Below, in pieces: positions 1 through 8,707 of a stretch of DNA of 64,000 nucleotides (position 1 is the first letter of the stretch; the number at the start of each line of letters is the position of its first letter). The DNA lies in NCBI GenBank assembly GCA_029261835.1, contig JAJDAO010000021.1, positions 179,111 to 243,110 of the forward strand, read 5' to 3'. The DNA is from Deltaproteobacteria bacterium. Lineage in GTDB: Bacteria > Myxococcota_A > UBA9160 > UBA4427. Made by a program: the position numbers and the translations under genes. The notes under the pieces were generated by a model. It was not told where the DNA came from. It made no database searches and saw only the letters and a program-made list of their open reading frames with translations.

Positions 1-147
1 CGCCGCGGCGACTCCGTGGTCCCCATGAGTCACGATCTCGTGCCCACGGACGGCGACGTTGCGGCGGTCGTCGTGAACCTACGCGAACGCGACGAGGCCA
101 CCCAGAATCTGGAGACCATGGGCTGGCGTCGCGTGGAGCCGACCTGA
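1..147 (+). CDS. C-terminal fragment of a CDS entering from the left
   Basis: Frame 1 is open from the first base to a TGA at 145-147 and encodes 48 residues. The peptide reads as an alternating beta-type segment with a VVPMSHDLVPTDGDVAAVVV core and an ERDEATQNL helix, ending GWRRVEPT. The pattern 'valine-rich strand, P-x-D-x-x-L-x-x-G-D, hydrophobic strand' is what the C-terminal RCK/TrkA-C domains of cation transporters look like, but the fragment is too short to assign. It lies on the same strand as the next gene, with a 155-bp gap. Confidence 0.5.
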   Translation, partial: RRGDSVVPMSHDLVPTDGDVAAVVVNLRERDEATQNLETMGWRRVEPT

Positions 148-302
148 GGTGTCGGTGCATGTATCCACCCGATCTCGCTGCCCATGAGCCTCAATAGACC
201 GAGAGGGCGAAGCGCTTGCTACCATACTGCCCCGACTGTCTATCTGTGAGGGCTCGTGCGAGGAGCAAGAGAGCGAACTCTGGATGCCGCGGAGGCGCGG
301 CT

Positions 303-1976
303 GTGAGCGACCGGCACTACGACTTTGTAATCGTCGGTGGTGGGTCTGCCGGCTGTGCGCTCGCCAACCGCCTCAGCGCCGATCCCGGGCGGCGCGTGCT
401 GGTGCTCGAGGCAGGCAGGCCGGACGCATGGTGGGACGTCTTGATCCACATGCCGGCCGCCCTCGCCTTGCCTCTGGGCAGCCGCTTCTACGACTGGGGC
501 TACCGCTCGGAGCCCGAACCGCATATGGCTGGGCGCGAGATCTACCACGCGCGCGGCAAGCTGCTCGGCGGATCGAGCAGCATCAACGGCATGATCTTCC
601 AACGCGGCAACGCGGCAGACTACGACGGCTGGGCGCGCCGACCCGGCTTGGAGCGGTGGAGCTACGCGCACTGCCTGCCCTACTTCAAGCGCATGGAATC
701 GGCGGCGGACGGCGACGACGCCTACCGCGGTCGCGAAGGGCCGATCGCGATCGAGCGTGGCCGCGCGCGGGGGCCGTTGTTCGATGCCTTCTTCGAGGCG
801 GCCCGACAAGCGGGCCACGCTCTCACCGACGACGTGAACGGCAGTCGGCAGGAGGGCTTCGGCCGCTTCGATCGAAACATTCGGAATGGCCGGCGCTGGA
901 GCGCCGCGCGGGCCTACCTCCACCCCGTGAAGAGCCGCCCGAATCTCGCTGTGAAGTTCCGCGCGCTGGCGACGCGCATCCGGTTCGAGGGAAGACGCGC
1001 CGTCGGCGTCGAGTACACAGTTGGTCGACGCAGCGAGCATGTGCGCGCTGGCGAGGTGATCTGCTGCGGCGGTGCAATCAACTCGCCGCAGCTCCTGCAG
1101 CTGTCGGGCGTGGGGCCCGCAGCACTCCTGCGCGAATTCGGCGTCGAGGTCGTGCATGATCTCCCCGGCGTTGGCGAGGATCTGCAGGATCACCTCGAGG
1201 TCTACGTGCAGCACCGCTGCACGAAGCCCGTCTCGATGGCGCCCAACATCAGATGGCGCTGGCGTCCCTGGATCGGACTCCAGTGGCTCGCGGGCACCGG
1301 GCCGGGCATGACGAACCACTTCGAGGCCGGCGGCTTCGTGCGCAGCAACGCGGATGTTGCCTATCCCAACCTCATGATCCACTTCCTGCCACTCGCGATC
1401 CGGTACGACGGAACGACGGCGACCCGCGACCACGGCTACCAGGTGCACATCGGACCGATGCTGTCGGACGCGCGTGGCACGCTTCGCATCCGGTCGGGGG
1501 ATCCGAGAGATCCGCCGCGCCTGCGCTTCAACTATCTCTCGACTGAGCGGGACCGGCGCGAGTGGACCGAGGCCGTCGAGTGTGCACGCGACCTCCTCGG
1601 TCAGCCCGCCTTCCGAGAGTTCGACGGCGGCGAGCTCGCGCCCGGCCCGGAGGTCTCGACGAAGAAGCAGGTGCTGGACTGGGTGGCGCGCGAAGGCGAG
1701 ACCGCGCTGCATCCCTCTTGCACGTGCCGCATGGGATCGGACCCGCACGCAGTCGTCGATCCGGAGTCGCTCCGGGTTCACGGAGTCGACGGCCTACGCG
1801 TCGTGGATGCCTCCGTGATGCCCAGCATCACGAATGCCAATATCTACGCGCCGGTGATGATGATCGCGGAGAAGGCCGCGGACGCGATCCTGGGACTCGC
1901 TCCTCTTCCGCCCGAGCCGTCCGTCGCTGCCGCCGCAGGAAAAGGCGGCGCTGATCTCTCTCGGCGGGTACCCTGA
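303..1976 (+). CDS. GMC-family FAD-dependent oxidoreductase (choline dehydrogenase-like)
   Basis: This is a 557-residue flavoprotein of the glucose-methanol-choline family, which oxidises an alcohol to an aldehyde using FAD. The N-terminal dinucleotide fold shows VIVGGGSAGCALANRLS, the first GMC signature is around RGKLLGGSSSINGM, and the second is GGAINSPQLLQLSGVG. The C-terminal catalytic part has HPSCTCRMG, then DASVMPSITNANIYAPVMMI. The length is normal for the family. I chose GTG 303 because GGAGG sits seven bases upstream and the homologous region begins four residues later; the in-frame ATG at 216 would add 29 unrelated residues. The substrate cannot be read from the sequence, and choline is only one option. 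Confidence 0.9.
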   Translation: MSDRHYDFVIVGGGSAGCALANRLSADPGRRVLVLEAGRPDAWWDVLIHMPAALALPLGSRFYDWGYRSEPEPHMAGREIYHARGKLLGGSSSINGMIFQRGNAADYDGWARRPGLERWSYAHCLPYFKRMESAADGDDAYRGREGPIAIERGRARGPLFDAFFEAARQAGHALTDDVNGSRQEGFGRFDRNIRNGRRWSAARAYLHPVKSRPNLAVKFRALATRIRFEGRRAVGVEYTVGRRSEHVRAGEVICCGGAINSPQLLQLSGVGPAALLREFGVEVVHDLPGVGEDLQDHLEVYVQHRCTKPVSMAPNIRWRWRPWIGLQWLAGTGPGMTNHFEAGGFVRSNADVAYPNLMIHFLPLAIRYDGTTATRDHGYQVHIGPMLSDARGTLRIRSGDPRDPPRLRFNYLSTERDRREWTEAVECARDLLGQPAFREFDGGELAPGPEVSTKKQVLDWVAREGETALHPSCTCRMGSDPHAVVDPESLRVHGVDGLRVVDASVMPSITNANIYAPVMMIAEKAADAILGLAPLPPEPSVAAAAGKGGADLSRRVP

Positions 1977-1999
1977 CTCACCCCGAGCCGATCCCGGCC

Positions 2000-2476
2000 A
2001 TGCCTATTCGGAGCCCTATGACGACCGAATCCCCCGCCCCGTCGAGCAACGGCAAGCCCCCGCCCCGCTGGGTCATCAAGATCATGACCCGCCTCCACGT
2101 ATTGCTCCACCGGCTGACCGGCGGTGGCGTCAACACGTTGGGCAAGGACGATGTCTGCTTCGTCACAATGACGGGAGCAAAGAGCGGCCGGACGCTGACG
2201 ATTCCGCTCATGTACGTGCCGCACGCGGGAGGCGTACTCCTCGTCGCCTCGCAGGGTGGCGCACCCAAGAACCCCGTCTGGTACAACAACCTGGTGAAGC
2301 ACCCGGACATCGAGGTGGAGCACCGCGGCACGCGGCTGAAGCTGCATGCGCGGCTCACGGAGCCCGCCGAGAAGGCAGCGCTCTGGCCGATCTGCGACCA
2401 ATACTACGCGCCCTTCGCGGAGTACCGCACGCGAACGACACGCGACATCCCGATCTTCGCGTGCGAGCCGCGCTGA
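2000..2476 (+). CDS. Deazaflavin-dependent nitroreductase-family protein (DUF385/TIGR00026)
   Basis: This small protein of 158 residues belongs to the split-barrel family that includes the mycobacterial F420-dependent nitroreductase Ddn. The recognisable core is TGAKSGRTLTIPLMYVP, followed by LLVASQGGAPKNPVWYNNL and HPDIEVEHRG, the family's cofactor-phosphate and substrate-pocket segments. Family members use F420H2 or bind other flavin-like cofactors; which applies here is unknown. It starts 23 bases after the GMC gene on the same strand, so the two may be cotranscribed. A second in-frame ATG at 2018 is an equally possible start because neither has a clear ribosome binding site. Confidence 0.85.
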   Translation: MPIRSPMTTESPAPSSNGKPPPRWVIKIMTRLHVLLHRLTGGGVNTLGKDDVCFVTMTGAKSGRTLTIPLMYVPHAGGVLLVASQGGAPKNPVWYNNLVKHPDIEVEHRGTRLKLHARLTEPAEKAALWPICDQYYAPFAEYRTRTTRDIPIFACEPR

Positions 2477-2522
2477 CGCGCACGAACTCGACAAGAGAGC
2501 GACGCGCGACGAGCGGTACGCG

Positions 2523-3305
2523 TCAGCGCAGCGCCGCGCTCGAGCCGACTGGCGAGGCTGACCGATAGCGCTCGTAGGTCTCGCGGACCCACGTGGCGCC
2601 CGGGTGGTCGGCCCAGCGCGCGATCCAGGCGCGGATCGACTCGGGCTTCGGATCGGGCTTGCGCATGTCGGGGTGCTGAACGTCGACTCCCGGCGCCAGC
2701 AGCGCCGCTGCGGTCAGGTCCGCGACCGAGAAGTGATCTCCCACCAGGTGGCCCGAGGGTCCGGCGTGCTCGGCCACGAAGTCGAACCCCCGGCGGGTCG
2801 CCTCGAAGGCCTCGCTCACGTGGGGCTCCTCGATCTGCATGGAACGCTTCATCACCCCCTTCACCAGTGGGAGGGTCGCCTGGTAGAGGCGGCGCACCGG
2901 CGCGCTCTTGTGGCTAGCAAAGATGGCGCAGAGGTAGGCCGGCTCGTGCAGCGTCAGCGAGAAGAGCGCGCGTCGGATCTTCGGGCCGATCTCGTCGTCG
3001 AAGAACTTCTGGATCTCGAGGGCCCGGGTGCGCTCATCCGGATCGACGGGGTAGAGCGGGGGCTGTGGGTAGCGGCGCTCCAGCTCGTCGAGGATCCGGT
3101 CCGAGCCGGCGATCGGGGTTCCGTCGACGATCAGGACCGGCACCATGGTCTGGCCCGTGAGCTTCTTCACTGTGCGCGCATGGGGGCCGGGCAGCAGTGG
3201 CCTACGGCGGTGGAGGAGACCCTTCCAATCGAGGGCCCAGCGGGCCTTCTCGTTGAAGTGACTGCGCATGAACATGACGAGCTCGAGGTCGGTCGTTTGG
3301 GCCAC
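2523..3305 (-). CDS. Glutathione S-transferase family protein
   Basis: This is a 260-residue soluble protein with a thioredoxin-like N-terminal domain (residues 1-80) and an all-helical C-terminal domain. The first strand reads LELVMFMRSHFNEKARWAL, with the S/N-E-K segment that contacts glutathione in many bacterial GSTs. The cis-proline motif VPVLIVDG precedes AGSDRILDELERRYP, and the N-capping region of the C-terminal domain is VGDHFSVADLTAAALLAP. The gene is convergent with the preceding deazaflavin-type gene and stands alone. The substrate is not predictable; long N-terminal residues upstream of the CFSPF-like site suggest the MAPEG-independent cytosolic type. Confidence 0.82.
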   Translation of the reverse strand: MAQTTDLELVMFMRSHFNEKARWALDWKGLLHRRRPLLPGPHARTVKKLTGQTMVPVLIVDGTPIAGSDRILDELERRYPQPPLYPVDPDERTRALEIQKFFDDEIGPKIRRALFSLTLHEPAYLCAIFASHKSAPVRRLYQATLPLVKGVMKRSMQIEEPHVSEAFEATRRGFDFVAEHAGPSGHLVGDHFSVADLTAAALLAPGVDVQHPDMRKPDPKPESIRAWIARWADHPGATWVRETYERYRSASPVGSSAALR

Positions 3306-3372
3306 GGGACGGCTCCTCGATCTGTTGGTGATCTGTTGGTGATCCTCTGGCGATCTATTGGAACCGCGGCTC

Positions 3373-4653
3373 TCAGGTCAGGGTCACTTCCTCGAAGCGC
3401 AGGATGGAGCTGCCGAGCTGGATCTCGTCACCGGTCCGAAGCAGCTGGCCGTCCGCGGGGCAATCATTCACACGGGTTCCGTGCACGCTGCTGAGATCCT
3501 CCACCAGGTAGGTATCGTCGACGCGCCTCAGGCGGGCGTGCTGCTTGGAGATGCCGGGCTCTCGCAGGTCGACGGCACAGCCCTCCGCTCGACCGATCAC
3601 AGCCTCGTCGGCTCGAAGTGGAAAGAAGAGACCCTTGAGAGGTCCCTGGACCACGTGCAGCCGAAATCGGTAATCCTCTTTCCAGTGCGATGGGGCCGGC
3701 TCCGCCTGGCTCGGCCTCAGAGTCCGAATCGGAAACGGGACCGAGATCCCGTGGCGTTTGAGGGCGTAGAAGATCTCGAGCCTGACGTTGCTGGCCAGCA
3801 GGTATTCCAGATCCGGACTGTCGATCCAGAAGCCGAGTTCGTACGTGATGCTCGAATCGGCAAAGTCGACGATAAAGACTTCCGGTCCCGGCGTTTCCAG
3901 CACGCCCTCCACATGTCGCGTCGCATCGCACAGCGCCTGCTTGGCCAAGCTCGGCAATGTTTCGTACGGAAGGCCGAGCCGAATCCGTTCCCGGTGGAGC
4001 GTCGTCGGACAGTTGTGGTTGGTGAGCTCGAGGTTGGCGATCGCCTTGTTGGGTATGATCACGTAGTCGTTGTCACGTGTGCAGATCTTCGTGGTCCGCC
4101 ACGTGATCTCGACCACTCTCCCCACGATCTCTCCGGCTTCGATCCAGTCATCGATCACGAAGGGCCGCTCGATGGTGATCACGACCCCGGAGAGGAAGTT
4201 GCTCAGGATATCCTGCAACGCGAAGCCCAGGACCATCGAGAGCACACCCGACGTGACGAGAACCGGTGTGAGCGAGAAATCCCTGTTCAAGAGCTTGATG
4301 CACAGGAACAGGATCACGAGATACGAGAAGCCCAGCGCCACGCGCCGGAGCAAAGGCGGGTACTTCGCCTCTCGGCGCTGGCTGAAATCCTTCAGGAGAT
4401 AGAAGCTGACCCCGAGCTGAATCAAACCCGAGACTCCGGCCGCCAGCGCGACCGCGATCGCGTAGCGCCGGGCCGGATCGGCCTCCGAGCCGAAGAACAG
4501 CACCAAGCAGGCTGCGGCCGACGCGAACACGTAGGGAATCCATACCAGTCTGCGCATGGCATGTCGGCGAAGAACGATCCAGCCCAAGAGAAGCAACAAG
4601 ACGAAGCTTCCGAGACTCAGCAGCGATGGTCTCGAGAGTTCCCACAGGTCCAT
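3373..4653 (-). CDS. MscS-type mechanosensitive channel with C-terminal FHA domain
   Basis: This is a 426-residue inner-membrane protein. Hydrophobic segments lie at about residues 12-30, 36-55, 65-88 and 102-122, followed by the MscS pore helix region (about 128-172) with SGVLSMVLGFALQDILSNFL and the beta domain with TRDNDYVIIPNKAI. The last 90 residues form a forkhead-associated domain: VIGRAEGCAVDL, SKQHARL, DLSSVHGTRVN and a closing RTGDEIQLG strand, the pThr-binding layout. Channels of this subgroup often end in a cyclic-nucleotide-binding domain; here FHA takes that position. It lies 20 bases downstream of the Ser/Thr kinase gene on the same strand, so gating by kinase-dependent phosphopeptide binding is a natural inference. 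Confidence 0.92.
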   Translation of the reverse strand: MDLWELSRPSLLSLGSFVLLLLLGWIVLRRHAMRRLVWIPYVFASAAACLVLFFGSEADPARRYAIAVALAAGVSGLIQLGVSFYLLKDFSQRREAKYPPLLRRVALGFSYLVILFLCIKLLNRDFSLTPVLVTSGVLSMVLGFALQDILSNFLSGVVITIERPFVIDDWIEAGEIVGRVVEITWRTTKICTRDNDYVIIPNKAIANLELTNHNCPTTLHRERIRLGLPYETLPSLAKQALCDATRHVEGVLETPGPEVFIVDFADSSITYELGFWIDSPDLEYLLASNVRLEIFYALKRHGISVPFPIRTLRPSQAEPAPSHWKEDYRFRLHVVQGPLKGLFFPLRADEAVIGRAEGCAVDLREPGISKQHARLRRVDDTYLVEDLSSVHGTRVNDCPADGQLLRTGDEIQLGSSILRFEEVTLT

Positions 4654-4673
4654 GGTTACCTCCGTGGCGCGTC

Positions 4674-6596
4674 TCAGTGCAGCTGTCGGAGGCGTTCACG
4701 CACCTCTTCGGCGTGGGGTGAACCCGGTCGACTTGCAAGGAGTGCCTGGTATAGCTCGATGGCCCGCTCACGGTCCTCGATCTCGCGATCCGCGATCGCG
4801 GCTGCCTGGTAGAGCGCGTCGTGCGTCGTGCGTGGATAGCGTCGGTCCAGCTCCTGGTAGAGTCCGACAGCACGCGCGTAGTCCCGAACGCTGCGTTCCC
4901 CGCTGAAGAGTCGAGCGAGCTGCCAGTAGGCATCCTCGCACACCGGGTTGCGAGGGAACTCGTCGATGACGCGCTGGTAGAGACCGGCCACGAGCTGGTA
5001 GTAGGCTTGGTCGTCGGTTCTCCATGGCACCGAGATCTTCTCGTGCAGCAGTCGGGCAGCCCGGAAGAGAGCGTCGGGTAGGAAGGGGCTCGAGGGGTAC
5101 TCGGTGTAGAGACGTCGATAGTAGGCGACCGCGTCCTCGAAATCGTCTCTTCCGCCGCTACTCGCTTCGCGGTAGTAGCCCGACCAGAAGAGCGCTTCAG
5201 CCAGCTTTCCAGCTCGCGCCTCGAGTGACTCTGCTTCTTTCGCGAACTTCACATAGGCCGTGGCGGCGGCTTCGGTGTTGGCATTTGCTCGATGAAACTC
5301 GGCGATCCTCCACTGCGCATCCAGGGCGTCCCGAGCATCTCCGCGCCGCTGTGCCGAGTCGCGCTCCTCGCGCAGAGCCGCCAGCGGCTCATCCGCGACC
5401 GGAGGACGGGCAGCCACGGGGAAACCGGGGGAGTACGGAGTGAGCGGGCCACGGAACAGGGTCCAGATGAGAGCCAGACCGAGCAAAGCCAGCAGAGCGA
5501 GCACGAGCGCGCCCGCTCGCTGCGCCGTGTCGGAGGCGGGCTGCCAGCTCTGGACGCCCGTCCGCCAGGCCCGCCAGTCCGCTCTCGGCCGGGGCAACCG
5601 GGATACTCTCTCGCGAACCGTCGAGACGTAGGCTCGCACGGAGAAGGGCTCGATCTGTCGCAGCCAAATACGCGCGAAGCGAATTCGGCGGCCGAGTCCG
5701 AGCGCTCGCAGCCACAGTCCGGTGGTGGCCTTGCCCGAGATCCTCCGCACGCTCGCGGCCATCCGGGCCAGTGTGTCGCGATACTGTGCGTTGAGAAGAG
5801 TGACGCGATCCAGGTCCGCGAGCAGCTCTCGAAAGGAAGCGTAGCGGTCTGCGGGGCTCTGCTGCAGGCAGCGCATCACGATGCCCGAGAGCAGGGGCGG
5901 CGTGTCATCGCGCAACCGCTCCGGCCGTTTGAAGTGCCCGATCGGCAGTTGACCCGTGAGCATTTCGTAGAGAACGACGCCGAAGGAGAATTGGTCGGCA
6001 CGGGCGTCGACACCGCGCGCATCCAGACGCTGCTCGGGAGCCATGTAGTCGTAGGTTCCCATGCCCACATTCGTCAGCGTCAGCGTCTTGCCCCGAAGAA
6101 GGGCCTCCGTGAACTGCGCAATCCCGAAATCGGCCAGCTTCACCACGCCCGAATCGCTCGAGATGAGGACGTTTCCGGGCTTCACATCCCGGTGCACGAC
6201 TCCTTTCGAGTGGGCGTAAGCGAGCGCACTCGCAACTTGCCCGGCAATGTCGACGCCTTCGTGGACCGCCAGGCTGCGATCTCGCAGCAGGTCTTCCAGA
6301 CTGCATCCCCGGACGTACTCCATGACGATGTAGTACCGGCCGTTGTCGACCCCGCGATCGATGATCTGGGTGATTCCGGGGTGGGTGAGCTGCGTGGCCA
6401 GCGTCGACTCTCGCTCGAAGCGCTCGATCGCGTCGCTGCTGCGCGAATACTCTGGGGCCAGGGCCTTGATGGCGACTTCGCGGTCGAGCGACGGCTGGCG
6501 GGCCCGGTAGACCACCGCCATACCGCCCGACCCGAGCTCACCTTTGATCTCGTAGGGGCCGATTCTCTCGGGGAGGTTGGGCTGGTTCTCACTCAT
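4674..6596 (-). CDS. Hanks-type Ser/Thr protein kinase with membrane anchor and TPR-like C-terminus
   Basis: This is a 640-residue PknB-like kinase. The N-terminal catalytic domain has the glycine loop GSGGMAVVYRA, the ATP lysine in REVAIKAL, the catalytic loop HRDVKPGNVL, DFG in KLADFGIAQF and the APE-type motif MAPEQ. One hydrophobic helix (ALVLALLALLGLALIWTLF) follows, placing the kinase in the cytoplasm and the rest outside. The distal third consists of YbgF/BamD-like tetratricopeptide units (for example AVAYYRRLYTEYPSSPF, YQRVIDEFPRNP, AIELYQALLASRPGS) and may sense or bind a periplasmic partner. I prefer the ATG at 6596 (SENQPN) over one 24 codons upstream because the conserved kinase region begins soon after. 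It is cotranscribed with the channel-FHA gene. Confidence 0.93.
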   Translation of the reverse strand: MSENQPNLPERIGPYEIKGELGSGGMAVVYRARQPSLDREVAIKALAPEYSRSSDAIERFERESTLATQLTHPGITQIIDRGVDNGRYYIVMEYVRGCSLEDLLRDRSLAVHEGVDIAGQVASALAYAHSKGVVHRDVKPGNVLISSDSGVVKLADFGIAQFTEALLRGKTLTLTNVGMGTYDYMAPEQRLDARGVDARADQFSFGVVLYEMLTGQLPIGHFKRPERLRDDTPPLLSGIVMRCLQQSPADRYASFRELLADLDRVTLLNAQYRDTLARMAASVRRISGKATTGLWLRALGLGRRIRFARIWLRQIEPFSVRAYVSTVRERVSRLPRPRADWRAWRTGVQSWQPASDTAQRAGALVLALLALLGLALIWTLFRGPLTPYSPGFPVAARPPVADEPLAALREERDSAQRRGDARDALDAQWRIAEFHRANANTEAAATAYVKFAKEAESLEARAGKLAEALFWSGYYREASSGGRDDFEDAVAYYRRLYTEYPSSPFLPDALFRAARLLHEKISVPWRTDDQAYYQLVAGLYQRVIDEFPRNPVCEDAYWQLARLFSGERSVRDYARAVGLYQELDRRYPRTTHDALYQAAAIADREIEDRERAIELYQALLASRPGSPHAEEVRERLRQLH

Positions 6597-6730
6597 CGGC
6601 TCGGCCTGGCCCGGAGAATGCTCAGGCCGGAGGCTCACATGATAACAGCACGCCTCGAGGCCGGGCAATCGGCAGGCATGGCTTCGGCGCCTCCAGCAAG
6701 AACGCGGCCGAAGAGTGTCGCACCGGGGAT

Positions 6731-6755
6731 GGGGCCCTCCACCTCATAGGGCCCC
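6731..6755 (-). terminator. GC-rich hairpin downstream of the methyltransferase pair
   Basis: There is a perfect 8-bp inverted repeat, GGGGCCCT / AGGGCCCC, with a 9-base loop. It lies 41 bases past the stop codon of the minus-strand methyltransferase and 135 bases before the kinase start. No U-tract follows on the minus strand, so it is not a classical intrinsic terminator; it may protect a 3' end or aid Rho-dependent termination. Confidence 0.35.
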
Positions 6756-6795
6756 TCGCATGGAGCGAGCCGATGGAGGCCGAGGCGGGGCGCCG

Positions 6796-7386
6796 TCAGC
6801 GGGTGGCGACGAAGAATCCGCCGAGGCCCAAGATGTCGCGGGACGCGTCCACACCGAAGCCCCGCTCGATCAGGGCGCCGCGAAACTCGTCGTGGCTGAA
6901 TTGGCCCGCTTGCGGATGCACGAGGAACCGCTCGACCAGCGAGCAGGCGGTGAAGCCAGCGAATATCTCCTCCGCGTAGAGGCGCCCCCCCGGTTTGAGA
7001 ACACGGCGGATCTCGGACAGTGCGTCACGCCAGCGCTCCACGTGGTGGAGGATCCCAAAATCGAAGGCGGCGTCGTAGCACTCGTCTGGCGCATCGATCC
7101 GGCAGGCGTCGCCCACCCTCACACGCACGGCATCCCCCCGACTGCGCAATCGCTGGCGAGCCAGCTCGACCATCGAGGGATCGAGATCGAACGCGTCGAC
7201 GGAATCGACGCCAAAGCACTCGAGGATGAGCTCGCTCCCCACGCCACGACCACAGCCCACTTCGAGGGCGCGGCCCCCGTCCATTGCACCCCCCATGCGC
7301 AGCAGCCGCGGCACCTCCAGGTAGCGCTGCGCGGCGGCGCGCATAGGATTATTCATCAGCAGCCACTCGAGTCGATTCAACAACAT
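6796..7386 (-). CDS. Class I SAM-dependent methyltransferase
   Basis: This is a 196-residue Rossmann-fold methyltransferase. Motif I is ALEVGCGRGVGSELI, motif II has the acidic residue in VDAFDLDPSMVELA, motif IV is AAFDFGILHHVERW and the post-motif segment is IRRVLKPGGRLYAEE, as in the Methyltransf_11/25 group. The start at 7386 has GGAGGGA a few bases upstream, which decides it over the long upstream extension. It follows the integral-membrane methyltransferase by 28 bases on the same strand, so the two are probably one transcript acting on a lipid or quinone-like substrate. The acceptor cannot be read from the sequence. Confidence 0.88.
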   Translation of the reverse strand: MLLNRLEWLLMNNPMRAAAQRYLEVPRLLRMGGAMDGGRALEVGCGRGVGSELILECFGVDSVDAFDLDPSMVELARQRLRSRGDAVRVRVGDACRIDAPDECYDAAFDFGILHHVERWRDALSEIRRVLKPGGRLYAEEIFAGFTACSLVERFLVHPQAGQFSHDEFRGALIERGFGVDASRDILGLGGFFVATR

Positions 7387-7414
7387 GGGCTCCCTCCTCT
7401 CGATGCGCCGCCCG

Positions 7415-8029
7415 TCACCAGACGAGATAACGCGGCGTGCTCGCCCGATAGCTACGGTATGCGTCACCATGGCGATCCTCGAGGAATGCCTCCTCTCGGC
7501 GGATCTGCAGATGAATGAGGATGACGGCCAGCAGGGCGAAGAGACCAAATAGCAGGCGTCCACTGACCAGGAAGTTGCCCAGCGCGTAGGCATCCATGAA
7601 GAGAAAGATCGGGTTGCGCGTGCGGGCGAAGACACCGCCCTTCACCAGAGCACCGGGCGTCTTCTGATCGATGCCGACGCGCCAGGAGTCCCCGAACGAG
7701 AAGAGCGCGGCCGCAAAGAGCGCGAGACCCGAGACAATCAGCGCGCTGCCTACGAGATCCGCCGGCGCGCTGTCGAGCACGACGACATTGAGCGGCTCCG
7801 GAAAGATGTGCCACGGCAGTGGCCACGCGAATGCGAGAATCTCGTAGCACCAGAGGGGAAGCGAGATGACCAGGCAGCCCTCGATGAGGGCCTCGCCGAG
7901 GGGCTTGCCGCGAGACAGCCGGATCGGGTTGATGCCGCGGACCACCCGCAGAAAGACGCTGCGTCCCAGAAAGAGCAGCAGAAAGGCCGCCAGGCCGACG
8001 AGCTGGATGTGGTCGAAGATCCGTTCCAT
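7415..8029 (-). CDS. Isoprenylcysteine/phospholipid methyltransferase-family membrane protein
   Basis: This is a 204-residue integral membrane protein with about five hydrophobic segments (LVGLAAFLLLFLGRSVFL, ALIEGCLVISLPLWCYEIL, LVGSALIVSGLALFAAALF, LFGLFALLAVILIHL). The C-terminal half has the ICMT/PEMT-type SAM-binding layout: GDSWRVGIDQKTPGALV, GVFARTRNPIFL, then RREEAFLEDRHGDAYRSY with the conserved E-E-x-F-L and Y-x-x-Y pattern. I start at the second methionine (MERIF); another in-frame ATG lies 14 codons upstream with no better ribosome binding site. It is divergent from the TetR gene at 8087 and is a likely target of that repressor. Confidence 0.82.
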   Translation of the reverse strand: MERIFDHIQLVGLAAFLLLFLGRSVFLRVVRGINPIRLSRGKPLGEALIEGCLVISLPLWCYEILAFAWPLPWHIFPEPLNVVVLDSAPADLVGSALIVSGLALFAAALFSFGDSWRVGIDQKTPGALVKGGVFARTRNPIFLFMDAYALGNFLVSGRLLFGLFALLAVILIHLQIRREEAFLEDRHGDAYRSYRASTPRYLVW

Positions 8030-8036
8030 TGCATTA

Positions 8037-8073
8037 GAATGTGAGGGATTGCTCAGCTTGTCACCTCGCATTC
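8037..8073. promoter_or_regulatory. Inverted repeat between divergent methyltransferase and TetR genes
   Basis: GAATGTGAGG (8037-8046) and CCTCGCATTC (8064-8073) form 10-bp arms that pair at 9 of 10 positions across 17 bases. The pair sits in the 57-bp divergent region between the ICMT-type gene and the TetR-family gene. This is a plausible pair of half-sites for TetR autoregulation and control of the methyltransferases. The GGAGG for the TetR start overlaps its right edge. Confidence 0.4.
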
Positions 8074-8086
8074 CGGAGGCGCAGCC

Positions 8087-8707
8087 ATGGCGAGAGGTGC
8101 CGCTCTAAGTCCCCGAAAAAAGCCGCGCCAGGAGCGCTCGCGGCAGACGGTGGCGGCCATTCTGGGCGCCGCGGCTCAGGTTCTCGAGCGCTGCGGCTAC
8201 GCGGGCGCCACCACCGACGCCATCGCACAGCGGGCCGGCGTCTCCGTCGGGTCGGTCTACCAGTACTTCCCGAACAAGGACGCGATCCTGGTGGCGTTGG
8301 TGGAGCGGCACATGGACGAGGGCTCCCGACTGCTGGCGGGGATGCTCGCCGAGGTGCGCGGCAAGCCCGTGGACCTCGAGGCGCTGATCCGCCGCTTCGT
8401 CGACGCGATGATGGCGCTGCACCGCAACGATCCGAAGCTGCACCGCGTGCTCTTCGAGGAGGCGCCGCTGCCCGCCAGCCTGCGCCGACGACTGCAGCGC
8501 TACGAGGACGAATTCGCTGAGTCGGTGGCTTCACTGCTGGCGGAGCTGCCCGGGCTGCGCATGGAGAGCCCCACGCTCGCGGCGCACATCGTGGTGCGCA
8601 GCATCGAGGGCCTGATCCACAGCTTCGTACTGCACCCGCCGCCCGACATCGAGCCGGAAACATTCTGCCAGGAGGTGGTGGCGCTGCTCGTCGGATACCT
8701 GCGCTGA
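8087..8707 (+). CDS. TetR/AcrR-family transcriptional regulator
   Basis: This is a 206-residue regulator. Residues about 17-63 form the DNA-binding helix-turn-helix: TVAAILGAAAQVLERCGYAG, TTDAIAQRAGVSVGSVYQYF, PNKDAILVAL, matching the TetR consensus closely. The remaining all-helical domain is the ligand/dimer part and has no assignable ligand; the FCQEVVALLVGYLR end resembles regulators of membrane or lipid genes (weak). GGAGG eight bases upstream supports the ATG at 8087. It is divergent from the two-gene methyltransferase operon, with an inverted repeat between them, suggesting local control. Confidence 0.9.
   Translation: MARGAALSPRKKPRQERSRQTVAAILGAAAQVLERCGYAGATTDAIAQRAGVSVGSVYQYFPNKDAILVALVERHMDEGSRLLAGMLAEVRGKPVDLEALIRRFVDAMMALHRNDPKLHRVLFEEAPLPASLRRRLQRYEDEFAESVASLLAELPGLRMESPTLAAHIVVRSIEGLIHSFVLHPPPDIEPETFCQEVVALLVGYLR

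Noticed and set aside
240..1781. 513-codon minus-strand frame opposite the GMC oxidoreductase
   Set aside because: Arg/Ala/Val-rich antisense shadow without domain features; the plus strand carries both GMC signatures.
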